Origin: Gammaproteobacteria bacterium
GTDB taxonomy: Bacteria > Pseudomonadota > Gammaproteobacteria > Pseudomonadales > Pseudohongiellaceae
NCBI GenBank assembly: GCA_024639905.1
Contig: JAHEGE010000008.1
Coordinates: 165,099 to 229,098, forward strand
Length of the DNA stretch: 64,000 bases
Reading direction: 5' to 3'
The position numbers were made by a program, and so were the translations under genes. The notes under the pieces are model-generated. The model was given only the letters and a program-made list of their open reading frames with translations. It was not told the origin of the DNA and searched no databases. This document shows positions 1 through 7,376 of the stretch, in pieces. Within the stretch, counting starts at the first letter, position 1; every line of letters begins with the position of its first letter.

Positions 1-1
1 A

Positions 2-2020
2 ATGGGTCAGGGCGTACACACCTCGCTATCGATGATGGCGGCTGACGAACTCGACGCCAATTGGGAATTAGTCAACATCGAGCAGGCTCCGGCGACGGAC
101 TTATTCGCTAACGGCGATCTGGTTACCGGATTCGCCGGCGAGCTCGGCGCCCCGAGCTTCCTCGCGCCGTTGATCAGCGTCAGCGCGGTAAAGATCGCAG
201 AACTAGGCAACTTACAAACCACCGGCGGCAGCTCCTCGGTGCGTTTTACCGGCGAGCACAGCATGCGCTATGCCGGCGCAGCAGCCCGCGAGATGCTCAT
301 CGACTGCGCCGCAAGCCGCTGGCAAGTTCCCGCGAGCGAGTGCACCACGGCCCTTAGCCATGTACATCACAATGCAAGCGGACGCTCACTCACCTACGGC
401 GAACTCGCCGCCGATGCAGCGCTGCTCGAACCCTCGAAAGAGCCCACGCTAAAAACGCGTGAGCAGTACAACATTATGGGCAAGGCGATCTCGCGCAACG
501 ACATTCCTGCCAAAGTCGACGGCACAGCGCCCTACGGCATCGATGCCAATCCGGAAGGCATGCTCTACGCCGCCATCCGCTTGGCGCCGGTTTTTGGCAC
601 CAAGCTCGTATCGGTCGATGCAGGCGACGTACTCAGCCGCCGCGGCATTAAGCGCATCGTTGAACTCGAAGACTCGGTCGCGGTTGTCGCTGACAGCTAC
701 TGGCGCGCAAAAATGGCGCTAGCCGACGTCGTTTCAGTCTTCGAAGATTCGCCTAATGCCAGCGTCTCTACCGATTCTATTTTCGCGCAGTTCGACGCCA
801 GCCTCGCTAGCGGCGAGAGCGACGAAGACCGCGAATTAGGCGACAGCCCCGCCGCCTTCGAATCAGCCAGCGACGTCATCGAGGCAAGCTACCGTGTGCC
901 GTATCTCGCGCACGCGCCGATGGAGCCGATGAACTGCACCGTGCACCTGCACGAAGACGGCACGGCCGAGGTGTGGACCAGCACGCAAGATGCCCTCGGC
1001 ATTAAGAGCCGCGTTGCCTCCATCCTCGGCGTCAGCGCCGACAAGACCACCTTCCATCACAGCTATGTCGGCGGTGGATTTGGTCGACGCCTGCCGTTCA
1101 CTTGGAATGTGATCGATCACGCCGCCCTCATCGCAAAAGAATTTAACGTGCCTGTGAAGACCGTATTAAGCCGCGAAGACGATATGCAGCAGGACTACTA
1201 CCGCCCTGCAGTTGCCTCCAACTTCCGCGCAGCGTTCGACGCCTCCGGTCTCGTCCGCGCGTGGGAGAATCGCTTCACTGGGCCCATTCAGACTCCCGGC
1301 GCCGCACACATCCCCTACGCGATCGACAATCAGTCTATCCGTGTAGTCGATGGCGAGACTCACATCCCGATCGCGGCCTGGCGCAGCGTCGACCATTCGC
1401 AGCAGACCTTCTTTACCGAATCGTTTATCGACGAAGTGGCGCACCGCGCGGGAAAAAACCCCTATCAGTTCCGCATGGACCTGCTGAAAGATCACCCACG
1501 TCATCAGCGCGTCTTACAGACTGCCGCGGAAGCAGCCGGCTACGGACGCAACCTGCCCGAGGGCCACGCGCTCGGCATTGCCGTTCAGGAGAGCTTCGGC
1601 AGCGTGGTGGCGGAGATCGCCGAGGTATCGATGGATTCGAACCTGCGCCCTGTCGTGCACAAGGTCACCTGTGCGATCGATTGCGGCTTCGCAGTGAATC
1701 CCGACACCGCGGCCTCGCAGATCGAAAGCGGCATCATCTTCGGCCTCACTGCGGCGATGTATGGCGAGATCAAAATCGAGGGCGGAGCTGTTGCCAACAA
1801 CAACTTCCCCGACTACGAGATGGTGCGCATGGCGACCTCGCCTGAGATCGACGTACACATACTCGAATCCGACAACACCTTAGGCGGATTCGGTGAACCA
1901 GCCACGCCGCCTCTGGCAGCCGCGGTGACCAACGCGATCTATATCTTAACCGGCGAGCGCGTGCGCGAATTGCCAATTAAGAACCACAAGTTCCAAAAGC
2001 CTTCGCTCGCGCAGGTGTAA
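2..2020 (+). CDS. Molybdenum hydroxylase large subunit, IorB-like (5' truncated by window)
   Basis: Large, molybdopterin-binding subunit of a xanthine dehydrogenase-family enzyme of the isoquinoline 1-oxidoreductase beta (IorB) type. These enzymes hydroxylate N-heterocycles or aldehydes with water and pass electrons to a 2Fe-2S subunit and often to a cytochrome c. The visible 672 residues include MGQGV at the very start (normally well inside the protein), the cofactor motif GGGFGRR near residue 356, the WRSVDHS stretch typical of IorB, and GFGEPATPP near residue 630, which carries the presumed catalytic Glu. The methionine at base 2 is internal; the true start lies before the window, with roughly 60 to 80 residues missing by comparison with family length. 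The small 2Fe-2S subunit is expected just upstream. A strong hairpin follows the stop. The substrate cannot be told from sequence. Confidence 0.9.
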   Translation: MGQGVHTSLSMMAADELDANWELVNIEQAPATDLFANGDLVTGFAGELGAPSFLAPLISVSAVKIAELGNLQTTGGSSSVRFTGEHSMRYAGAAAREMLIDCAASRWQVPASECTTALSHVHHNASGRSLTYGELAADAALLEPSKEPTLKTREQYNIMGKAISRNDIPAKVDGTAPYGIDANPEGMLYAAIRLAPVFGTKLVSVDAGDVLSRRGIKRIVELEDSVAVVADSYWRAKMALADVVSVFEDSPNASVSTDSIFAQFDASLASGESDEDRELGDSPAAFESASDVIEASYRVPYLAHAPMEPMNCTVHLHEDGTAEVWTSTQDALGIKSRVASILGVSADKTTFHHSYVGGGFGRRLPFTWNVIDHAALIAKEFNVPVKTVLSREDDMQQDYYRPAVASNFRAAFDASGLVRAWENRFTGPIQTPGAAHIPYAIDNQSIRVVDGETHIPIAAWRSVDHSQQTFFTESFIDEVAHRAGKNPYQFRMDLLKDHPRHQRVLQTAAEAAGYGRNLPEGHALGIAVQESFGSVVAEIAEVSMDSNLRPVVHKVTCAIDCGFAVNPDTAASQIESGIIFGLTAAMYGEIKIEGGAVANNNFPDYEMVRMATSPEIDVHILESDNTLGGFGEPATPPLAAAVTNAIYILTGERVRELPIKNHKFQKPSLAQV

Positions 2021-2036
2021 CGGCCACTCAAAGTGC

Positions 2037-2075
2037 AAAAACGCTGCTAGCGCCTCGAGGCCTAGCAGCGTTTTT
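2037..2075 (+). terminator. Rho-independent terminator after the molybdenum hydroxylase gene
   Basis: A 14-bp perfect stem (AAAAACGCTGCTAG, 2037-2050, pairing with CTAGCAGCGTTTTT, 2062-2075) surrounds a GC-rich palindromic loop and ends in a T run. It starts 16 bases after the stop codon. The A/T arms make it usable in both directions. Confidence 0.85.
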
Positions 2076-2167
2076 GTTTGTGCAGTGCCTCTTTCTATTC
2101 GCAATAGGCAGCTCACCATGCTTATTTTGTCACTTGGACTTAGCCTGTTCGGCGTGGGATTATCGCT

Positions 2168-2560
2168 ATGAAGTCGCCATTATTGATGACAAGCCTTCTG
2201 CTCGCCACGCTGCTGCCGCGGGGCGCTACGGGTGCCGAGCCGAACACTCACTGGCACGGCGTGTGGAACGCGACAGGAACGCCATTCACCCTACGCTTGA
2301 TCGAAGATCCTGAGACTCAGGAAATTCGCGTCGAGCAGATCGAGTCGCTCGGCTTCGAGTGGACGGCAACGGGCGTCACCCGCACCGAAAATACGCTGCT
2401 CGTCGATATCGACTACGCCGGCATCACCGGCACTGTTCAAGTCACGCGCCAGTCGACAGGCACAGCGCTAGCGAGCCCGCTGAGCTGCACGCCGGAGTAC
2501 ATGGTGGTGTGTGTTTTGAGTAAGGGGCAGCAGGAGCTGTTTCTTCGTGAGGAAGAATAG
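2168..2560 (+). CDS. Small secreted protein of unknown function
   Basis: A 130-residue protein that I do not recognise. It begins with a signal peptide (MKSPLL, hydrophobic core to about residue 20, likely cleavage after ATGA or GAEP), followed by a mature part with HWHGVW and alternating hydrophobic/charged segments (RLIEDPETQEIRVEQIE; NTLLVDIDYAGITGTVQV) that suggest a small beta-sheet domain. Two cysteines near the end (SCTPEYMVVC) could form a disulfide. It stands alone between the molybdenum hydroxylase and the convergent clpP-like gene. The ATG was chosen because it gives a clean signal peptide. Confidence 0.6.
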   Translation: MKSPLLMTSLLLATLLPRGATGAEPNTHWHGVWNATGTPFTLRLIEDPETQEIRVEQIESLGFEWTATGVTRTENTLLVDIDYAGITGTVQVTRQSTGTALASPLSCTPEYMVVCVLSKGQQELFLREEE

Positions 2561-2588
2561 CTCGGAGAAAATTAAATCTCCCCGAGCT
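2559..2588. terminator. Hairpin between convergent genes, possible bidirectional terminator
   Basis: AGCTCGG-type arm at 2559-2568 pairs with the arm ending CCCGAGCT at 2581-2588, with an A/T-rich loop and a slight mismatch. It overlaps the end of the secreted-protein gene and lies just beyond the stop of the clpP-like gene. No long T run follows on either strand, so termination is likely but not certain. Confidence 0.4.
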
Positions 2589-2598
2589 AAGGCTAGTC

Positions 2599-3210
2599 TT
2601 AAATTTCTTCCACCGACTTCACGATACGCCCCACGATGCCGTAGTCGATCGCCTCGCCCGCGCTCATCCAGTAATCGCGATCGGTGTCCTGCGCAACGCG
2701 GTCTAACGGCTGGCCGGTTTCATCGGCGATGAGCTGATTGATGCGCGCTCGCATCTTAACGATTTCCTGCGCCTGAATAGCGATGTCTGTCGCCGAACCG
2801 CGCGAACCACCTGAAGGCTGATGCACGAGGAAGCGCGTGTTAGGCAGTGCGAACCGATTCTCTTTCGCCGCAGCGAGATAGATGGTCGTAGCCGCGCTCG
2901 CCACCCAGCCAGTGCCGATCACGCGCACGGTGGGCTTAATGAACTTAATCATGTCGTAGACAACATCACCGGACTCGACGTGGCCGCCAGGCGAGCTGAT
3001 ATAAATCGAAATCGGCTCGTCGTTGGCAGCGGCTAGCGCCAAGAGTCGCTCGGTGACCGAGCGCGCGATCTTGTCGTTGATCTCGCCAAAAATAGTGATG
3101 GCTCGCGCATTAAAGAGTTTGTCGTCTAGGCCGCCGCGCGCAGGCTTGGATTCGTCTTTATCCTTGTCTTCTTTGCCGTTTGTCACTGTCGTTATTGCTT
3201 GCTGTGTCAT
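2599..3210 (-). CDS. ClpP-family serine protease paralogue
   Basis: A self-compartmentalising peptidase of the ClpP fold, about 203 residues. The whole catalytic machinery is visible: the oxyanion strand SSPGG, nucleophile Ser in GWVASAATT, His in LVHQPSGG, and Asp in AQDTDRDY. It should therefore be active. It differs from housekeeping ClpP in having a charged Lys/Asp/Glu-rich N-terminal extension (NGKEDKDKDESK) and WVASAATT instead of the usual QAASMGA at the serine, and no clpX or tig lies next to it. The ATG at 3210 (MTQQ) is preferred over one 8 codons upstream because AGAGAAG sits at the right distance. I infer a secondary, lineage-specific ClpP, whose partner ATPase is unknown. Confidence 0.85.
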   Translation of the reverse strand: MTQQAITTVTNGKEDKDKDESKPARGGLDDKLFNARAITIFGEINDKIARSVTERLLALAAANDEPISIYISSPGGHVESGDVVYDMIKFIKPTVRVIGTGWVASAATTIYLAAAKENRFALPNTRFLVHQPSGGSRGSATDIAIQAQEIVKMRARINQLIADETGQPLDRVAQDTDRDYWMSAGEAIDYGIVGRIVKSVEEI

Positions 3211-3277
3211 GCTTCTTCTCTCAACTTTTCTCAATTTTTACGGATCAGGATCTAAAAAAATAGATGTAGTTTGTTTG

Positions 3278-3853
3278 CTACGCCCCCGCGGGCAATTCGG
3301 CTTCGCAGGCAGCGGTCGCGCGTAGATAAGCGATGAGCCGCGCGTGATCACGCGGCCCTTCGGGAAAATTCTCGCCAAAGCCTACCATGCGTGTACCTTG
3401 TATGCCCGCAACGATCACCGCAGCTATCTCGCCGTCGGTCTGCGTCGTGAGCCAGGCGCAGTCGAACAGATCAGGAGCATCTTGCGCCCGTGCGTGCTGA
3501 ACGCGCTCAGTAGTCGCTTGCCCCGACAGCATGGCTACCGGATCCGCCAATGCTGTCTGTCCCGGCGTGATGGTCGGAGCGTTAGCCGGCGCAGACCCAT
3601 GGCAAAACTGACTACAGGTTCCCGCGTAAAGCGCGGCGCCTCGAGCTAAATCGCGGTTAAACGCCGGCACTGACTCAGGTTCAACGCTGGCGTCAGTGCA
3701 GGATTGCAGCATCAACAAGCAGCCCAGCACAGCGTACAGTGCAGCGCCAGCCCTACTCGGCCACGCAGCGCAGCGCAGCCTCGATGCCCCGACGGCAGGC
3801 CGCGACACCGTCACTGTCGGTCTCTTCCCTGCCCCTAGCGCGGATCTTCTCAT
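3278..3853 (-). CDS. Lipoprotein c-type cytochrome with CXXXCH haem motif
   Basis: A 191-residue exported protein resembling class I monohaem cytochromes. It has a long N-terminal region, a hydrophobic stretch ending in a lipobox-like LMLQSC near residue 52, then an N-terminal helix (RDLARGAALYAGTC) leading to the haem attachment site. That site reads C-S-Q-F-C-H, three residues between the cysteines instead of two. A later GFGENFPEGP segment holds no obvious axial Met; MVGFG is a candidate. Two further cysteines (DLFDC, ATAACE) might form a disulfide. The start codon lies 6 bases after the stop of the RND gene, so the two are one transcript. The first 20 to 30 residues may be over-called; a later start would still keep the signal. 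Confidence 0.75.
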   Translation of the reverse strand: MRRSALGAGKRPTVTVSRPAVGASRLRCAAWPSRAGAALYAVLGCLLMLQSCTDASVEPESVPAFNRDLARGAALYAGTCSQFCHGSAPANAPTITPGQTALADPVAMLSGQATTERVQHARAQDAPDLFDCAWLTTQTDGEIAAVIVAGIQGTRMVGFGENFPEGPRDHARLIAYLRATAACEAELPAGA

Positions 3854-3859
3854 GTCGTT

Positions 3860-6412
3860 TTATTCGCCAACCAAACCGCCAGCGAGGTGCTGCGGCGTAT
3901 CGCTATCGGAGTGCGTCTCTGCACCCAGCGGCTTAAACACGATTAACAGCTGCGGCAGCAAAGTCAGCGAACCGATTAGCGCCACCAGCATCGCGAGGCT
4001 GGTTAGCAGACCGAACACGATGGTGGGGATGAAGTTTGAGAGCGCCAGGATCGAGAAGCCAGCCACAATCGTCATCGAGGTGAAATACATCGCACGTCCG
4101 ATGCTGTTATGACAGAAGAACATCGTCTCGCGGTAATTACCGAAGCGCGGGAACTCGCGGCGGAATCGGTGCATATAGTGAATTGTGTTATCGACGCCGA
4201 TGCCGACGGAAATCGCGGCGATGGTAATCGTCATGATATCCAGCGGGATGCCAAGCCAGCCCATAATGCCCAGCACGAAGGCGGCAGCGATGGCGTTAGG
4301 CACAATGCAGATCATCGCGATGGCCAGCGAGCGGAACAGTAATAAGAACATGAGCATAATGACGAGCATCACGACGCCGAGCGTGAGAATCTGCGATTCG
4401 TAGAGGCTCTGCAGCACATTGTTATAGAGCACGAGCACGCCGGTGACGTTAACCTGCTCATCACTGAAGCCAAATTCTTCTTCGATACCGCGCTCAACCC
4501 GCTGCAAGAGCTCGTTGCGCTTGAGGTTCGGGTCGGACTCGATGACGCGCACGTTGAAGCGCAGCTGATTATCGTCAATCGAGATGAAGGGCTTGAGCAC
4601 GGTGTCTTTTAGCGACTCGGGAATACGTGAGTACAACACCGCCCACAGCACGCCGTCGATGGGCTCGTTGCCGTTAAGCTGACGCGCAAGCTGCACTACT
4701 GCGCCGAACGACAGCACCTTGCCGGTCTGCGGGTCTTGATCGAGATAGTCGTGGATGCGCTCTATGCGATCCATCTTTGGCGCGGTAAACCAATAGGCAT
4801 CGGTGTCTGTCGCTGTATTGTCGCCGAAGCCGTCGTCGAAGCCATCACCGAAGCCATCGTCAAAGCCGTCGTCGCCAAAATCATCGTCGAAGCCAGGTTC
4901 AGCGCCCAAGTCGATAATGACGTCGAAGGACAGCGTGCCACCGAGCTTCTCGTCGAAGAGCGTCATGCCTTGGTAGATTTCGGTCTTCTCGCGGAAATAA
5001 TCAATGAAGCTGTTTTCCACCTTTAACTGCGCCAGGCCGACGATGCTGAGTAACGTGATCACGGCGTAGATCGCCAACACCCCGTTGTTGAGGCGGGCGG
5101 TCAAGCTCGCCAAACCGGAAGTGAGGTTCAGCTTGAGGTCCGACGACAGCTTGGTGGTGTCCTGCGGCAACAGGCTAAGCGCGGCGGGGAACACGCCGAA
5201 CACGACGATGATCGCCGCAAATACGCCAATGACCATCATCCAGCCGAAGGAGATGATGGGCGAGATGCCGCTAACGATGAGTGAGCCGAACGCCACAGCG
5301 GTGGTCAGCCCCGTGTAGAGGCAGGGCTTGAACATCGACAGGATCGCGTGCCGCAGCAGCTTATCGTGGTTGCTCGAGCCGCGAGTCGCACGCAGCTCAC
5401 GGTAGCGCACCGTGAGATGCACGGTGAGCGAAATAGTAATGATAAGCAGCAGTGAAATGAAATTCGATGACACGACGGTGACGCGCCAGTCCATTAAACC
5501 GAGGATGCCAACCATAGTGACACCAGCGATGGCGCAGCAGGCGAGTGGCAATGCTATCCAACGCAGCTTGCGGAAGATGAGCCCCAGCGCCAACACGATA
5601 AAGGCGAGCACGCCGAAACTAAAACTCGACAGATCGCCGCGCACGAAGGTCACGAGGTCGTCGGCAATCATCGGCGCGCCGCCGAGGTAGATCTGCGCAT
5701 CGCCGCGGTATTCGTCCAAAAGCTCGCGTATCTCGGCGATGGTGGCGGTCTGACGCGCCCCGGTCATTACGGTGTACGCGGAATACTCCTGTTCCACGCG
5801 GCGCAGTTCTGCGATGCCCGCGGCCTCGAGCTCGCCGGCCGCTTCCTGTTCGCGCAGCGTCGAGCGGGTGGCGAGCAACTCCTGCGCCTTCACGTCTAAC
5901 TCAAAACTCACGAGCATACCGGCAGTGCCACCGTCGGGGCTCACCACGGCGTTGCTAAATACGGGGCTTCCCATTAGCTCCGCCTTCGCTGCAGCGAGGT
6001 CGATGTCGTCTTCTAAGGTGAGATAGTCCTCGGAGATGCCCGTCAGTGGCGTGTCCTCGAAGATCGGCACGTTGAGAATGCTATCGACCGACTCAACCCG
6101 AGGCAGCACCAACAAGCGCTCGCGCAGCGCCGCGAGGCGATCGAGCACGGGGCGGGAGAAGAGCTCGGCTTCGAGGGGCGTATAAGCCACGATTACCGAC
6201 TCGCGGATACCATAGCGCACGCCAACCTGCCGCGAGTATTCGAGCTCGGCATCGCCCTCTAAAAGCAGCGAGTCGGCGGAGGCATCGAGGCGGAAATACT
6301 GGGCGTAGTACCCGAAACCCGCGGCGATAGCCGTGGCGAGGAATAGGACGAGCCAGGGGCGATCGAAGACGAGACTGGAATACAGTGCGGTGAGCTTGCG
6401 TTGTAGCGACAT
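3860..6412 (-). CDS. RND-superfamily exporter (HAE3/MMPL type)
   Basis: About 850 residues, an inner-membrane proton-driven exporter of the RND superfamily. It has the family plan twice: one transmembrane helix (LVLFLATAIAAGFGYY), a large periplasmic domain, then five or six helices, repeated. The signature GVDNTIHYMHRF in the second membrane block is characteristic of the HAE3 group, whose members move lipids, hopanoids or other hydrophobic compounds. The second periplasmic loop holds an unusual Asp/Gly/Phe repeat at about residues 507-533. ATG at 6412 (MSLQRKL) is preferred; a TTG 7 codons upstream lacks a ribosome site. No membrane-fusion or outer-membrane partner is adjacent. It is co-transcribed with the CXXXCH cytochrome downstream. 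Confidence 0.9.
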   Translation of the reverse strand: MSLQRKLTALYSSLVFDRPWLVLFLATAIAAGFGYYAQYFRLDASADSLLLEGDAELEYSRQVGVRYGIRESVIVAYTPLEAELFSRPVLDRLAALRERLLVLPRVESVDSILNVPIFEDTPLTGISEDYLTLEDDIDLAAAKAELMGSPVFSNAVVSPDGGTAGMLVSFELDVKAQELLATRSTLREQEAAGELEAAGIAELRRVEQEYSAYTVMTGARQTATIAEIRELLDEYRGDAQIYLGGAPMIADDLVTFVRGDLSSFSFGVLAFIVLALGLIFRKLRWIALPLACCAIAGVTMVGILGLMDWRVTVVSSNFISLLLIITISLTVHLTVRYRELRATRGSSNHDKLLRHAILSMFKPCLYTGLTTAVAFGSLIVSGISPIISFGWMMVIGVFAAIIVVFGVFPAALSLLPQDTTKLSSDLKLNLTSGLASLTARLNNGVLAIYAVITLLSIVGLAQLKVENSFIDYFREKTEIYQGMTLFDEKLGGTLSFDVIIDLGAEPGFDDDFGDDGFDDGFGDGFDDGFGDNTATDTDAYWFTAPKMDRIERIHDYLDQDPQTGKVLSFGAVVQLARQLNGNEPIDGVLWAVLYSRIPESLKDTVLKPFISIDDNQLRFNVRVIESDPNLKRNELLQRVERGIEEEFGFSDEQVNVTGVLVLYNNVLQSLYESQILTLGVVMLVIMLMFLLLFRSLAIAMICIVPNAIAAAFVLGIMGWLGIPLDIMTITIAAISVGIGVDNTIHYMHRFRREFPRFGNYRETMFFCHNSIGRAMYFTSMTIVAGFSILALSNFIPTIVFGLLTSLAMLVALIGSLTLLPQLLIVFKPLGAETHSDSDTPQHLAGGLVGE
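4816..4893 (-). repeat. In-frame Asp-Gly-Phe tandem repeat inside the RND exporter
   Basis: About 26 codons read as imperfect repeats of (D)D-G-F-(D/G)-D, for example GFDDDFGDDGFDDGFGDG. On the top strand it shows as reiterated gaagcc/atcgtc blocks. The tract is strongly acidic and sits in a periplasmic loop; similar Gly/Asp tracts bind calcium in other proteins, but that is inference here. Confidence 0.75.
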
Positions 6413-6540
6413 TACAGGGTCTCGAGTAGGCAAGATAAGCGCGAATCATACCCTTATTGGCCAGTTGATTCGATTTCGGCTGCAACTTATTGTCACCGAT
6501 CAATAAATGCATCTAGGATTGGATCCGGCGAATTGTTACC

Positions 6541-6554
6541 CTCGTATCTACGAG
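6541..6554. other. Short perfect palindrome upstream of the redoxin gene
   Basis: CTCGTA-TC-TACGAG lies 110 bases before the TTG start of the redoxin gene and about 130 bases before the RND start on the other strand. It could be an operator in the divergent intergenic region; nothing identifies a regulator. Confidence 0.25.
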
Positions 6555-6663
6555 CAGAAGAGGCTGAAGCGATGACTTCGCGATCTGACCCTCTGCCCTA
6601 GTTATTTAGCTCGTCAGTCGAGCCCGAATAGCGGGCTTTACAACCCAGTGAGGAGGCACCATT

Positions 6664-7287
6664 TTGAGCACTTTTCTAGGCAAATCAAACACTCTTAGCA
6701 CACTGCTTCGCGGCGTGAGTTTCGCCGCCTCGCTTATTCTGCTGTCGACAACGGCCCAGGCCGACGACTGGCTGCGGTCCATCCCCGCGTTCGAGCTCAG
6801 CGACCAAGCTGGCGTCACCCACACCTTGGCGCAATACGCCGAGCGCGACCTTGTCGTGATGTATGTGCAGGGCGTCGGCTGTCCTATCGCCCGCATCGCG
6901 GTGCCTAGCTACCGCGAAATCCGCGCCGAATTCGCCGAGCGCAACGTGGAGTTTTTGATGTTCAACTCCAACATCCAAGACAACATTCCGCGCATCGCGA
7001 AAGAAGTGGATGAATTTGGCATCGACTTCACCGTCCTCAAAGACGAAGGCCAAGGCCTCGCCAAGGCGTTGGGCGTAGAACGCACCGCCGAGGTATTCGT
7101 CATCGACCCCAAGACCCAAGAGGTGTTTTACCGCGGCCCGATCAACGACAAGCTCGGCTATGAGACGCAGAAGAACAATGCGAGCGCGCACTATTTGAAA
7201 GACGCGCTCAATACGGTCTTGGCCGGCGGCACAGTCGACATGGACGAAGTGCCTGACTCCAAAGGCTGTCTGGTCGCAATTTTCTAA
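6664..7287 (+). CDS. Exported redoxin / AhpC-TSA family protein
   Basis: A 207-residue thioredoxin-fold protein for the periplasm. Signal peptide ends around TTAQA-DDW. The thioredoxin core shows the family order: FELSDQAGVTHTL, then VMYVQGVGCPIAR with a single peroxidatic-type Cys, then VEFLMFNSN, and EVFVIDP with the cis-Pro region. A second Cys lies three residues before the end region (SKGCLVAIF). The start is TTG: GAGGAGG stands 7 bases upstream and there is no suitable in-frame ATG. The fold is the same as the N-terminal domain of the copper/haem fusion at 16184-17875, but here the Cys is kept and the chain ends where the fusion would continue into its cytochrome domain. A terminator follows. 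Redox partner unknown. Confidence 0.8.
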   Translation: MSTFLGKSNTLSTLLRGVSFAASLILLSTTAQADDWLRSIPAFELSDQAGVTHTLAQYAERDLVVMYVQGVGCPIARIAVPSYREIRAEFAERNVEFLMFNSNIQDNIPRIAKEVDEFGIDFTVLKDEGQGLAKALGVERTAEVFVIDPKTQEVFYRGPINDKLGYETQKNNASAHYLKDALNTVLAGGTVDMDEVPDSKGCLVAIF

Positions 7288-7310
7288 ATCAAAACCAAGC
7301 ACTCTCATCG

Positions 7311-7340
7311 ACGCCAGCCCGCTCATCGGCTGGCGTTTTT
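7311..7340 (+). terminator. Rho-independent terminator after the redoxin gene
   Basis: ACGCCAGCC (7311-7319) pairs with GGCTGGCGT (7328-7336), 8-base loop, followed by a T run to 7340. It separates the redoxin gene from the ABC exporter that starts 37 bases later. Confidence 0.85.
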
Positions 7341-7376
7341 GTTTGAGCTTAGCGTCATTCCTGCTACATTGCGCCC

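Noticed and set aside
2..4. ATG at base 2 as a gene start
   Set aside because: The MGQGV motif is internal in IorB proteins, so the gene begins before the window.
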